Shown here: positions 22,976 through 29,713 of the stretch, one piece after another | Layout: each line of letters begins with the position of its first letter | Numbering within the stretch: position 1 is the first letter of the stretch | Origin: a virus | DNA: 32,631 nt | Strand: one strand, 5' to 3' | Virus record (IMG/VR): IMGVR_UViG_3300047673_000124 | Location: 1 to 32,631 of that record | Translations under genes and position numbers: made by a program | Notes under the pieces: generated by a model | What the model saw: the letters and a program-made list of their open reading frames with translations, nothing else | What the model was told of the DNA's origin: nothing | Database searches by the model: none

Positions 22976-23313
22976 GCCTCTACCGCCTTGGAATCAGCGA
23001 TCTTACGAATGGCCGCCATGAGTTCCGCTCGCCGCTCCGCAGACGCCGGCGGGCCCGCGGGCAGTCCCAGCACCTCCGCTACCGGAGCGGGCTGACGCCT
23101 GGTTGCGCGGATCAGTTCCGTCACGTGCCCCGGCATCAGCCACTGAGTCACGTGTGCGTAGTGCTCGTGCACGGCGTTACATGCCGCACGGAAATCCCAC
23201 TGGGCACGAAGGGACGCTTCCCGCCACGCACCGAGGGTGACTCCATCGATCTTCCGCGAGTCGTACGTCGCGATGATCTGCACCAACTCGACGACCTGAT
23301 CTTCGCTCATCAT
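22972..23313 (-). CDS. Replication-associated protein of unknown family
   Basis: A 113-aa protein. ATG 23313 shares one base with the upstream TGA. The phrase WREASLRAQWDFRAACNAVH, then VHEHYAHVTQWLMPGHVTEL, is often found in small actinophage proteins between the replication initiator and the resolvase. It may load or assist a helicase, but this is only suggested by position. A basic/Pro-rich linker and a helix ERRAELMAAIRKIAD follow. Confidence 0.72.
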   Translation of the reverse strand: MMSEDQVVELVQIIATYDSRKIDGVTLGAWREASLRAQWDFRAACNAVHEHYAHVTQWLMPGHVTELIRATRRQPAPVAEVLGLPAGPPASAERRAELMAAIRKIADSKAVEA

Positions 23314-24242
23314 CACTGGCCTCCTGGGAGTGCTCGCATGCTGTTTGCGGGCTCGAGTCCTGCAGCACGCAGAAGCTCCATATTGGGGTTGGACTTGAAT
23401 CGTTCGGCCTGGGCAATGTTCAGCTCCCGTGGGGTGAGGCCACCCGTTGCAGCCTTGGTTGATCGGCCGTCGCGGTTGATGTGGCCGTCGAGGTACTGGC
23501 CGATGGTCTGGCGGGTGATCGGCTTGCCCATCTCGTAGACGGAGACGATGGCGTTCTCGACGGTGACGGGGTCGATGCCTCGGTCGTGGATTGCCCACTT
23601 CGCGATCTGTAGGACGGCGACGAACTTGAATGCCTTGCCGACTCGCTCGTAGGCCGCTTCGGTTGCGAGCTGCTCGGGCGACTTCGGCTTCACGGCGACG
23701 ACAGCCTTCGGCTCGGGCTCGCGGTCTTCCTCGGGCTCAGGCTCGGCGAACAGGTGCTCGGCCGCGACCGCCGGCGGCGGCGCTTTCTCTTCCTGTTCCC
23801 CTGTTCCCCTGTTCCCCTGTTCCCCTGTTCCAGGTGATGGGGACTCGCGCAACCCTCGCGACACACTCGCGAGACCCTCGCGCGTCATTGCGTTTTTGCT
23901 GGTGGGGAGCGGGTAGCGAGGTTTGTTGGGTCGGTCAATCTTCTGATGCTTAGCCCAGTTAACGATCGCGAGAAACTGGCGGCCGTCGATGGTGTAGCGA
24001 GCGATTCGACCGGCTGTTTCGAGACGCTCCAAGCCTCGCGAGACTCTCGCGAATATCTCACTGGGGTCTCGCTCCACATCATCGGGGAACAGGTCGGTAG
24101 CGATGAGCGAAAGCCTGTCGAGCCCAACGCCATTGTCGTCGACGTATGACCAGAGGCCGATGAAGAGGAACCGCTCATGCCACTCGAGCGAACTGATGTC
24201 CTGCGAGCGCCAGAAGTCGGGCTTGATGCTGCGAATTCTCAC
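23313..24242 (-). CDS. Replication initiator / replisome organiser (winged helix)
   Basis: A 309-aa protein, GTG 24242 after AAAGGAGGTC. Residues 1-110 (IRSIKPDFWRSQDISSLEWH, FIGLWSYVDDNGVGLDR, FLAIVNWAKHQKIDRPNKPR) are the standard N-terminal winged-helix domain of actinophage replication initiators. The linker 135-195 is low-complexity and coded by short DNA repeats (separate entries). The C-terminal part (200-309) is helical, as in DnaD-like organisers, and includes TRQTIGQYLDGHINRDGRST. The protein would bind the origin, which may lie inside this gene, and recruit host helicase. Confidence 0.88.
   Translation of the reverse strand: MRIRSIKPDFWRSQDISSLEWHERFLFIGLWSYVDDNGVGLDRLSLIATDLFPDDVERDPSEIFARVSRGLERLETAGRIARYTIDGRQFLAIVNWAKHQKIDRPNKPRYPLPTSKNAMTREGLASVSRGLRESPSPGTGEQGNRGTGEQEEKAPPPAVAAEHLFAEPEPEEDREPEPKAVVAVKPKSPEQLATEAAYERVGKAFKFVAVLQIAKWAIHDRGIDPVTVENAIVSVYEMGKPITRQTIGQYLDGHINRDGRSTKAATGGLTPRELNIAQAERFKSNPNMELLRAAGLEPANSMRALPGGQ
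23792..23831. repeat. Five exact tandem copies of an 8-bp unit (CCTGTTCC)
   Basis: Units begin at 23792, 23800, 23808, 23816 and 23824. Because 8 is not a multiple of 3, the unit is read in all three frames and codes a TGEQGNRGTGEQ segment. The array lies in the linker of the replication initiator gene, next to the CTCGCG array. Confidence 0.95.
23844..23882. repeat. Four CTCGCG boxes at exact 11-bp spacing
   Basis: CTCGCG starts at 23844, 23855, 23866 and 23877, one helical turn apart. A fifth and sixth copy at 24035 and 24046 are again 11 bp apart. The order next to the 8-bp array inside the initiator gene suggests initiator-binding iterons. Confidence 0.9.
24035..24051. repeat. Second pair of CTCGCG boxes, 11 bp apart
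   Basis: CTCGCG at 24035-24040 and 24046-24051. Both code parts of the SRGLERLE segment of the initiator, and the same box spacing appears 190 bp away at 23844-23882. A related TCGCGAG is at about 23968. Repeated spacing suggests selection on DNA rather than protein. Confidence 0.75.
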
Positions 24243-24394
24243 TGTTGAGCCGACCTCCTTTCAGTTTGCTCGAGCGGCAGGTGACGCCCGGTCATCGGGC
24301 ACATGCCGCCCGCCTTGTCGTTGTGACGCAGAACGCGCCGGGTTGTGTCGATGGCCGCCACCGGGCGGTAGCAGACCGGACAGCGAGTGTTCAT
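24239..24394 (-). CDS. Zinc-finger micro-protein (51 aa)
   Basis: ATG 24394 overlaps the previous stop, and the TGA overlaps the initiator GTG. MNTRCPVCYRPVAAIDTTRR, then VLRHNDKAGGMCPMTGRHLP, has CxxC, H, C and H in the spacing of a small zinc finger. The final codons also carry the ribosome site of the initiator. Such proteins are common beside phage replication genes; role unknown. Confidence 0.75.
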   Translation of the reverse strand: MNTRCPVCYRPVAAIDTTRRVLRHNDKAGGMCPMTGRHLPLEQTERRSAQQ

Positions 24395-24543
24395 GGTGTG
24401 CCCCTACATTCGATGTGCCGGACGACGCCCGCCGGCGTCTTCTCGCCGCAGACCGGGCAGCAACGCACGGGCGGCTGGTGCGGGTTCGTGGCCTGCAGGA
24501 TGGCCGCCGCGACGGGCACGCGGCCGGTGAGCGTTTCGGTCAT
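24391..24543 (-). CDS. Zinc-finger micro-protein (50 aa)
   Basis: ATG 24543 overlaps the methyltransferase stop. The C-terminal half has RCCPVCGEKTPAG, then VVRHIECRGTP, a C2HC finger. It differs from the next micro-protein but has the same general design, so the two form a small zinc-finger pair between methyltransferase and initiator. Confidence 0.75.
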   Translation of the reverse strand: MTETLTGRVPVAAAILQATNPHQPPVRCCPVCGEKTPAGVVRHIECRGTP

Positions 24544-25205
24544 GCCGCCACCTCACCCAGTTGTGCGATCAGCTGGCGCCCGATGTGCTCGGTATACGCC
24601 GGCGGGATGGACTCCCGAAGCCCGTCGCGGGTCATCCAGTCGATGCCCATGGCAGCCTTCGCCTCATCGACGCCGCTGAAGTTCCCGACGACGTGCATAA
24701 ACTCGCCGTCGACTGGCGGGCGGCCCATCTTCGTCGTCCGGGCGCGGTGCTCGGGGTGCTCAGGGACATCGATGGGGAAGTTCGATTCGAACTGCCGGTG
24801 CCTGTAGGTGCGCAATCCGAACATCGCACCGCACAACGTGACCGGGTCTACCAGTGGGTCGGGGTCCAGTGCGGCGTTCTCGGGCACGACATTCTCGATG
24901 ACATATGGGATTCGCAAGCTCTTGAGCAGCCCCCGCGTCGGAGCGATCAGGTTCGGGTGTGTATTCCCCTGGATCTTCTGCGCTGGCGTCCTCGCCTGGC
25001 ATGGCGGCGAAGCGTGGGCGCCGGCGAACTCGTGCCCGTACTCCATGAGGAACGCGAGAGCATCGGCCTGGATGAACTTGAATGGGTAGCGCGGCTGCGG
25101 GTTGATGTCGACGCCGACGATGTCGAATCCGGCCCGGTGGTAGCCCATCGACGCGCCACCCTGGCAGCAATAGAGGTCGACCATGAGCGGGCGTTTCGGC
25201 ATCAT
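24540..25205 (-). CDS. Compact C5 cytosine DNA methyltransferase
   Basis: A 221-aa protein, ATG 25205 (25202 possible). Motif I is DLYCCQGGASMGYHRAGF, motif IV ASPPCQ with nucleophile C69, motif VI YVIENV, motif VIII RHRQFESN, and motif X ESIPPAYTEHIGRQL. It transfers a methyl group from AdoMet to cytosine. Typical enzymes have over 300 residues; here the target-recognition region is short. No restriction nuclease of a matching kind is adjacent, so it is an orphan enzyme that may protect phage DNA or alter expression. It ends coupled to the zinc-finger genes. Confidence 0.92.
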   Translation of the reverse strand: MMPKRPLMVDLYCCQGGASMGYHRAGFDIVGVDINPQPRYPFKFIQADALAFLMEYGHEFAGAHASPPCQARTPAQKIQGNTHPNLIAPTRGLLKSLRIPYVIENVVPENAALDPDPLVDPVTLCGAMFGLRTYRHRQFESNFPIDVPEHPEHRARTTKMGRPPVDGEFMHVVGNFSGVDEAKAAMGIDWMTRDGLRESIPPAYTEHIGRQLIAQLGEVAA

Positions 25206-25297
25206 GCGCCGCCTGTGATGTCGCGGTAGATGCAGCGGCCGATCCACGACACGACGCAGGCGACACCGGCGCCGGCGAAGATGAGCGCGGCGATCAT
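25202..25297 (-). CDS. Small single-pass membrane protein (31 aa)
   Basis: ATG 25297 overlaps the WhiB stop, and TGA 25202 overlaps the methyltransferase start region. MIAALIFAGAGVACVVSWIG is one transmembrane helix, followed by a short basic tail RCIYRD. Tight coupling on both sides supports it. Function unknown. Confidence 0.65.
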   Translation of the reverse strand: MIAALIFAGAGVACVVSWIGRCIYRDITGGA

Positions 25298-25611
25298 GAC
25301 GCCACCCCCGCGATGCCGCGCAGCTTCTGCCGCGCAGCGTCACGCGTCTCCGCAGCCGTGCTCGGCGAGAGGTAGACGCCAGCCCACACGCCGTGACGCC
25401 ATTCGCCATTTAGTGCTTCGATGGCACACTCACGCTGCACATCGCAGGCCGCGCAGATGTCCCGTGCGAACCTCACCTTCGGGTCATACTCGGCACCGAC
25501 GCCGCTGCTCGGGCGCGGGAAGAAAATCTCAGGCTCATACGTCCGGCACTCGGCGCGGTCGCGCCAGAACGGGTTGCGCCGCTCGTTCTCGGATTGGACA
25601 GGCACGGTCAC
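25294..25611 (-). CDS. WhiB-family iron-sulfur transcription regulator
   Basis: A 105-aa protein; GTG 25611 makes a GTGA overlap. The four Fe-S ligands are C22 (AECRT), C53 and C56 (CAAC) and C62 (QREC), followed by the WhiB G-turn motif GVWAG at 74-78. WhiB proteins bind a 4Fe-4S cluster and work with the sigma factor; phage copies can switch host genes or block septation (as WhiBTM4). It lacks the long basic C-terminal tail of some family members. The presence of this family restricts the host to Actinobacteria. Confidence 0.95.
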   Translation of the reverse strand: MTVPVQSENERRNPFWRDRAECRTYEPEIFFPRPSSGVGAEYDPKVRFARDICAACDVQRECAIEALNGEWRHGVWAGVYLSPSTAAETRDAARQKLRGIAGVAS

Positions 25612-26186
25612 TCCCTGATTTCGTTGGTCGACGCGCCCATAAGGCGGCGGTACTGATAGTCGGATTCCGCCTGCATGTCCAAGCTCGGGTTATGGCTGCG
25701 ATTCGAGCGTGCGCGGGCACATGCCCGGCATTTGCGCATTCCACGCTTCGCCCACGACGGCACTATGTTCGGCTCGGTCAGCTCATGCCCCTGCGGGCAG
25801 CGGGTTTTGTTGGCGGCCCAATTGGTTCCATGACGTCGCGTGTCCCGAATGTTCTCGGATGGAGAGTCGTAGCGAAGATTGTCGACGTGGTTATTCGCGG
25901 CATTGCCGTCGTTATGGCAGACGTAGTAGCCGTCAATCTGGGGTCCGATGAACGCCTGGGCTACGAGTCGGTGGACGTATTCGCGCTGGCCGCCGAGCGA
26001 AACTCTTAAATGCCCCACGCCGTTGCTCACCCAAGGCTTCAGTAGACGGCCGGGGTACGCGCCCTGGCGCCCATCCTTGTAGTCGATGATGCGGTCGAGG
26101 CTGCGGACCTCGCCATGGTTGCTGACTTCATAACCAGGGTGGCCGACGATAGACACCCAGCGCTCGTTTGAATGGGTGGCATTCAT
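25608..26186 (-). CDS. NUMOD4-HNH homing-type endonuclease
   Basis: A 192-aa protein, ATG 26186. The N-terminal NUMOD4 motif is WVSIVGHPGYEVSNHGEVRS. The HNH core is VHRLVAQAFIGP and VCHNDGNAANNHVDNLRYDS. After this a Cys/His motif (RCPQGHELTEPN, then MRKCRACARAR) could hold zinc and bind DNA. The usual end for such genes is mobility as a free-standing homing endonuclease. It sits coupled between the esterase and WhiB, without clear disruption of either. Confidence 0.92.
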   Translation of the reverse strand: MNATHSNERWVSIVGHPGYEVSNHGEVRSLDRIIDYKDGRQGAYPGRLLKPWVSNGVGHLRVSLGGQREYVHRLVAQAFIGPQIDGYYVCHNDGNAANNHVDNLRYDSPSENIRDTRRHGTNWAANKTRCPQGHELTEPNIVPSWAKRGMRKCRACARARSNRSHNPSLDMQAESDYQYRRLMGASTNEIRE

Positions 26187-26923
26187 TCCTGCACCTCATT
26201 GATTCGGTCGGCGAGCCACTCGCAATAGGAGCGATCAGTGCCGGGGTAGCTACGCAAGTGATAGCTGACGTGATCGCCGCACCAGAGATAGCCCTCGACG
26301 TCGAAGATTGCCGCCGAATAGTCGTCCAAGTTCGGGCTCACGTTCTGCCTGCGGTGACCCCAGATTCGCTCAAAGAGGTCGATCGTCCACGCCGCCGGAT
26401 CAATGAGCGAGAACGCTGCAGACTCGTCGGCGAATGTGCGGAGCGGCGAGTTGGCCGGGCAGTTCGGGATAGCGTCGCGCGGGTCAGCGAGCTGCCAGAG
26501 CGGGAACCTGCCGCTGATGGCGCGCTGGCCGGCGATGCCCCAGCCCGACGCGCCTTCGTTGACCGAGTTGAGCGGCGACCGGAACGGGTCGGCGACCAGG
26601 CCGACTGCGCGGATGTCGAGGTCGCGGTGCAGGCCCTTCGCGATCTCGGTGGCGACGTCACCGGCCACGGCTGCTCCGCCCGAGTAGCCGAGCAGGACAA
26701 CGGGATTCGGGTCGTCGGCGATCATCTCAAGCAGCAGCTTGCGGCCTTCGGCGGTCGCCTTGTCGAACGACTCTCCGAGCAGTGACGGCACAGGGCCGTA
26801 CTGGGCTCGCCACGGCACCTGCTTGACGACGAACCGCGCAAGGTCGAGGTGCCGCGTCGTGTTGGTGAGCATGTTGACGTCGAGAGCCTCGCCGATGCCC
26901 CGGCAGCACAGGACGGTGATCAT
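26183..26923 (-). CDS. Cutinase/lysin-B-like serine esterase
   Basis: A 246-aa alpha/beta hydrolase, ATG 26923. The nucleophile elbow is VVLLGYSGGAA with S81. An acidic residue is likely in LADPRDAIPN (D147 or D150), and H222 in SYHLRSYP or H218 in GDHVS is the likely base. This plan is that of lysin B and cutinases of mycobacteriophages, which cut the mycolic-acid layer late in infection. No export signal is visible. Its place in the early operon, beside recombination and WhiB genes, is unusual for lysin B. Confidence 0.78.
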   Translation of the reverse strand: MITVLCCRGIGEALDVNMLTNTTRHLDLARFVVKQVPWRAQYGPVPSLLGESFDKATAEGRKLLLEMIADDPNPVVLLGYSGGAAVAGDVATEIAKGLHRDLDIRAVGLVADPFRSPLNSVNEGASGWGIAGQRAISGRFPLWQLADPRDAIPNCPANSPLRTFADESAAFSLIDPAAWTIDLFERIWGHRRQNVSPNLDDYSAAIFDVEGYLWCGDHVSYHLRSYPGTDRSYCEWLADRINEVQE

Positions 26924-27504
26924 GCGGGCTCACCGTTCGCGATGAAGTCGATCACTGCTGCGACCTCGAGGCTGGTGAGTTCCTTCATGGTTCCCAGGTC
27001 GCGTCCGAGGCGGCCCGACAGGAATGCTTTGATCTCGGCGACGTCGGTGATGTCGGCCGCCTTCAGTGCGGCGGTGAGCGCTTTCAGTTCGCTGGGGGTC
27101 ACGGTCTCCGGCTGTGCATCAGGCAGCGGGTCCACAACGTACGGTGCGCGTTTGCCTCGCGTGACGGTGAGCGCCAGGGTGATGCGCTTGCTGATATGCG
27201 ACATGTGGCTGACGCGTATCCCGCCGACATCTTGGCCGCCGAACCGTACGGCAGGATCGCGGTACAGCGACATCCGTCTGCCGGTATATGCGGAAGCCTC
27301 TGCACCCCATGCTGCGACGAGGATGCGCCGCACGGTCTTGCTCGGACGGAACGGTCGGCCGGGAAACTCGACGAGGTGGATGTTCACAGGTTGCTCAGCT
27401 GAACCTTGCGTGACCTGCTCGACCGTGACCGTGCGAGGGCCAGCGAGGAGATCTTCCGCATTGAGTTGGTCAGACTTTGGCGCTATCGAGTCTGTGAGAT
27501 TCAT
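26920..27504 (-). CDS. Recombination-associated protein of unknown family (partner of exonuclease?)
   Basis: A 194-aa protein, ATG 27504, 2 nt after the exonuclease stop. The core phrase SKTVRRILVAAWG, YTGRRMSLYRDPAVRFGGQD and IRVSHMSHISKRITLALTVT is a recurring actinophage motif. Its C-terminal part is helical (LKALTAALKAADITDVAEIK). It stands where a single-strand annealing or binding protein normally pairs with a YqaJ or RecE-type exonuclease, so that function is a context inference only. I do not recognise RecT or Redbeta motifs. Confidence 0.7.
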   Translation of the reverse strand: MNLTDSIAPKSDQLNAEDLLAGPRTVTVEQVTQGSAEQPVNIHLVEFPGRPFRPSKTVRRILVAAWGAEASAYTGRRMSLYRDPAVRFGGQDVGGIRVSHMSHISKRITLALTVTRGKRAPYVVDPLPDAQPETVTPSELKALTAALKAADITDVAEIKAFLSGRLGRDLGTMKELTSLEVAAVIDFIANGEPA

Positions 27505-27506
27505 AG

Positions 27507-28346
27507 TCAGATCACCATTTCCGTTTCAACGATTCGTTCAGTAAGGGGGAATCCGACGACCGACTCTTCGTAGACGCGGATCATCTCGGCAGCGTTCTGC
27601 TCGAAGGCTTCGACGGCGGCTGTAATGGCGTCGAACCAGCGCTGATCCGGGTAGACGCGGCGAACCCACAGGTGCATACCGCCGGAGTAGCTGATGTAGT
27701 CGCACCACTCACGGCCGGAAACCAGCAGGCCACACTGCATCTGCGCCATGTTCTCTGCCGGCGGGTGACCAGAGATGACGGTTTCGACCTGCTTCTTCTG
27801 CCTGCGGGACTTGATCTCAATCAGTCCGTCGTCGCCGACCAGTCCGTCTGGCGAGTAGCCGATCTTGACCCCGCGGTCTTCGCGGATCATGAATCCGGTT
27901 TCGGTGACGGGTGCGAAGTGTTCGGCGTATTTGTCACGCGCCCGCGGTTCGTCTTCGATGCCGCGCAGCATGTCGTCGCTGATGTAGGTCGGGTCGGTCC
28001 AGCCGGTGATACGCTCGGCCACGAGAAGGGTTGTGACGCTGCGGGCCGTGTCGCCCGTGGCTACCTCGAAAACGATCGAGCTGCGACCCTCTGCCGCAGC
28101 GGCGGTGCGCTCCGGGTGCATGGTCTTGATCGGGCCGGGATTGCGTTTGCCGCGACACGGATCGTTGGCCGGCGCACCGCACTCAGGGCAGTCGTACTCG
28201 AGTGCCTTGAGTGAGCGGGTGGTGATGAGGTTGCCGACGACCGATGCCGTCACAATCCCCCGGCGCTGTTCGAGCCACTCGTCCGTGCCCTGCTGGAGGT
28301 CTGGGAGCTCGGTCAGGGTCGGGCCGGTGCTGGTGGGCGTGATCAC
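27507..28346 (-). CDS. YqaJ-type exonuclease with zinc-finger-like insertion
   Basis: A 279-aa protein, GTG 28346 overlapping the upstream stop (GTGA). YqaJ/lambda exonuclease signature: WLEQRRGIVTAS at 24-35, IEDEPRARDKYAEHF at 130-144, YSPDGLV (D167), LIEIKSRR (E177, K179) and AENMAQMQCGLLV. The enzyme degrades one strand from double-strand ends for recombination. Between the first motif and the rest, residues 48-80 (YDCPECGAPANDPCRGKRNP to HPERTA) carry C53, C56, C64 and H77, a zinc-finger-like unit not normal inside this fold. Confidence 0.9.
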   Translation of the reverse strand: MITPTSTGPTLTELPDLQQGTDEWLEQRRGIVTASVVGNLITTRSLKALEYDCPECGAPANDPCRGKRNPGPIKTMHPERTAAAAEGRSSIVFEVATGDTARSVTTLLVAERITGWTDPTYISDDMLRGIEDEPRARDKYAEHFAPVTETGFMIREDRGVKIGYSPDGLVGDDGLIEIKSRRQKKQVETVISGHPPAENMAQMQCGLLVSGREWCDYISYSGGMHLWVRRVYPDQRWFDAITAAVEAFEQNAAEMIRVYEESVVGFPLTERIVETEMVI

Positions 28347-28636
28347 TGCGCCACCCCCGTCACTACCTCGATGGGGTGCAGTCCGCCGTAGACGTGCTGC
28401 CACTGGTCACTCGAGTCGAGCTGCCAGCAGTCGATGCGCACCCGGCCGTTCTCGCGGGTGATGCTGAGCTTGTTATGCCCGTCGATGTGCTCGGCAGGGA
28501 CGCTCGATGCGGCAACGATTGTGAAGCCATCGGCTTCGAGTTGCTTGACGATCAGGTTGGGCCACGGTGGACGCTCGTCGGGCTTCCATCCGATGGCGCG
28601 GGTGATGGACTCGAGTGCTGCGGATTGGTCAGTCAC
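28343..28636 (-). CDS. Unknown protein (97 aa)
   Basis: GTG 28636, coupled (GTGA). Helical N-terminal half (SAALESITRAIGWKPDERPP, then IVKQLEADGFTIVAAS) and beta C-terminal half with KLSITRENGRVRIDCWQLD. No catalytic motif. It is directly before the exonuclease. Confidence 0.75.
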   Translation of the reverse strand: MTDQSAALESITRAIGWKPDERPPWPNLIVKQLEADGFTIVAASSVPAEHIDGHNKLSITRENGRVRIDCWQLDSSDQWQHVYGGLHPIEVVTGVAQ

Positions 28637-28776
28637 AGGTGCCCCTCTTGGTCGCCCGATCGGACGCTGGTCAGTGCGTAGTCGACGTCGGTCTCGCGCA
28701 GGGCCCGGACGATGGCGTCGACGGCCTCGAGCGGGACGTTCTTCGCGGTCATGCGCAGGTCGAAGGCGACGCTCAT
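28633..28776 (-). CDS. Unknown small protein (47 aa)
   Basis: ATG 28776 overlaps the upstream stop (ATGA), with AGACG-type weak ribosome site, so translation is likely coupled. MSVAFDLRMTAKNVPLEAVD, then AIVRALRETDVDYALTS: a beta-alpha-beta arrangement. Function unknown. Confidence 0.65.
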   Translation of the reverse strand: MSVAFDLRMTAKNVPLEAVDAIVRALRETDVDYALTSVRSGDQEGHL

Positions 28777-28958
28777 CGTCTGTTCCTGTCGAATTCGAGG
28801 TTGGCCGGGTGCGTGGCGATGAGCGTTTCGCCGTAATAGACGTAGACGAGCCGTCTTTCGGCGACGCGGCAGAGCACGCCTTCCTCCTGGCGGCCGGTGG
28901 ACGGGTGCGTGTAGAGCACAGGCACGCCGGGGTTCTCGATGGCCTCTTCGAGCGTCAT
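28773..28958 (-). CDS. Unknown small protein (61 aa)
   Basis: ATG 28958 (MTLEEAIENPGVPVLYTHPS) overlaps the upstream stop. GVLCRVAERRLVYVYYGETL is a pair of beta strands, followed by IATHPANLEF. The fold looks like a small SH3-like barrel, but this is only a visual guess. A longer frame to 29030 is rejected because it overlaps the previous gene. Confidence 0.7.
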   Translation of the reverse strand: MTLEEAIENPGVPVLYTHPSTGRQEEGVLCRVAERRLVYVYYGETLIATHPANLEFDRNRR

Positions 28959-29158
28959 GACTCGCCGCCCTCTGTCTCGGGGTGCATGAAGTCGCAGCAA
29001 CTGGTGTCGCAGCCGTGCAGAATCCAGCACACGAGCGCCTTCGCCTGCTCGAGACCTGCAATGAATCCGGCGTTGTAGTCGTCCTCATGGAAGTTCGCGG
29101 GCGGGGCTGTGGCGATCTCGAGGGCGAGCTTCTCCGTGAGACGAGATGCGGCGCTCAT
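28955..29158 (-). CDS. Unknown small Cys-rich protein (67 aa)
   Basis: ATG 29158, coupled at both ends. DDYNAGFIAGLEQAKALVCW is a helix, then ILHGCDTSCCDFMHPETE contains C, CC and H residues that may bind metal. No family recognised. Confidence 0.72.
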   Translation of the reverse strand: MSAASRLTEKLALEIATAPPANFHEDDYNAGFIAGLEQAKALVCWILHGCDTSCCDFMHPETEGGES

Positions 29159-29313
29159 GACTCGCCCCCGTCCAGCCCGAGCATCGCGAGCAGCTGCCGG
29201 GCGTCGTCCTTGTCGGTGGCGTGGCTCACCACGGTGAGCGCTGCGGCCCGTCGCATCGCCGGCGTCGTCTCGGGGATGCTGCCGAGTTGGGCGTCGGATT
29301 CAACCTGCGTCAT
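29155..29313 (-). CDS. Unknown small protein (52 aa)
   Basis: ATG 29313 (MTQVESDAQLGSIPETTPAM), coupled both sides. The second half, RRAAALTVVSHATDKDDARQ and LLAMLGL, is two helices with spacing like a short sigma- or SAP-like motif, but it is not clear. Function unknown. Confidence 0.68.
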   Translation of the reverse strand: MTQVESDAQLGSIPETTPAMRRAAALTVVSHATDKDDARQLLAMLGLDGGES

Positions 29314-29615
29314 GGCGTGACTCCGTTCTCGCGGTCGATCGCAGCGTCGCGCGCTTCGTCGGCCCGTGCGCCCCAGTCGAACTCGGGCACGGCATACTCG
29401 GTCGGCACCGGCTCGGCGGTGAGGTAGAGCTGCGTGATGTCGCCGCCATTGGGCGTCCGGACCGCGATGTACGCCGCGGCCTGGCCGCGGTACTGTGCGC
29501 TTCCGACGTCCTCGTAGGTGGCCTGCCCCCACGGCCCGAAGCCGTCGACCTGCTGCAGCCGCTCGGCTGCCATCATCGCGACGTTCTCGGCGGTCAGTTC
29601 GTCGTCGCCGCTCAT
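29310..29615 (-). CDS. Unknown protein (101 aa)
   Basis: ATG 29615 (MSGDDELTAENVAMMAAERL) makes the ATGA overlap; an upstream in-frame start at 29630 is less likely. The centre is QATYEDVGSAQYRGQAAAYI and VRTPNGGDITQLYLTAEPVP, beta-rich. It ends with acidic Ala-rich helix. No known family. Confidence 0.72.
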   Translation of the reverse strand: MSGDDELTAENVAMMAAERLQQVDGFGPWGQATYEDVGSAQYRGQAAAYIAVRTPNGGDITQLYLTAEPVPTEYAVPEFDWGARADEARDAAIDRENGVTP

Positions 29616-29713
29616 GCCGGCATCACCCACGTCAGCGCAGCGATGAACAGGACGACGGTCAGGGACACGCCCAGGAGCAGGGCGAGCGCTTTTGCGATTT
29701 CAGACCAGCTCAC
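29612..29713 (-). CDS. Small single-pass membrane protein (33 aa)
   Basis: GTG 29713 overlaps the upstream stop (GTGA) and TGA overlaps the next ATG. SEIAKALALLLGVSLTVVLF followed by IAALTWVMPA is one long hydrophobic helix with no charged residue after K8. It is next to another protein with a C-terminal membrane helix, so both may act together. Confidence 0.65.
   Translation of the reverse strand: MSWSEIAKALALLLGVSLTVVLFIAALTWVMPA

Noticed and set aside
23792-23882. Short direct repeats considered as a CRISPR array
   Set aside because: Units are 6-8 bp with no unique spacers of normal length, and they lie inside a coding gene.
24540-26186. Methyltransferase plus HNH nuclease considered as a restriction-modification pair
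   Set aside because: The HNH gene has a NUMOD4 homing-type domain and is separated by WhiB and a membrane peptide; nothing shows a shared recognition site.
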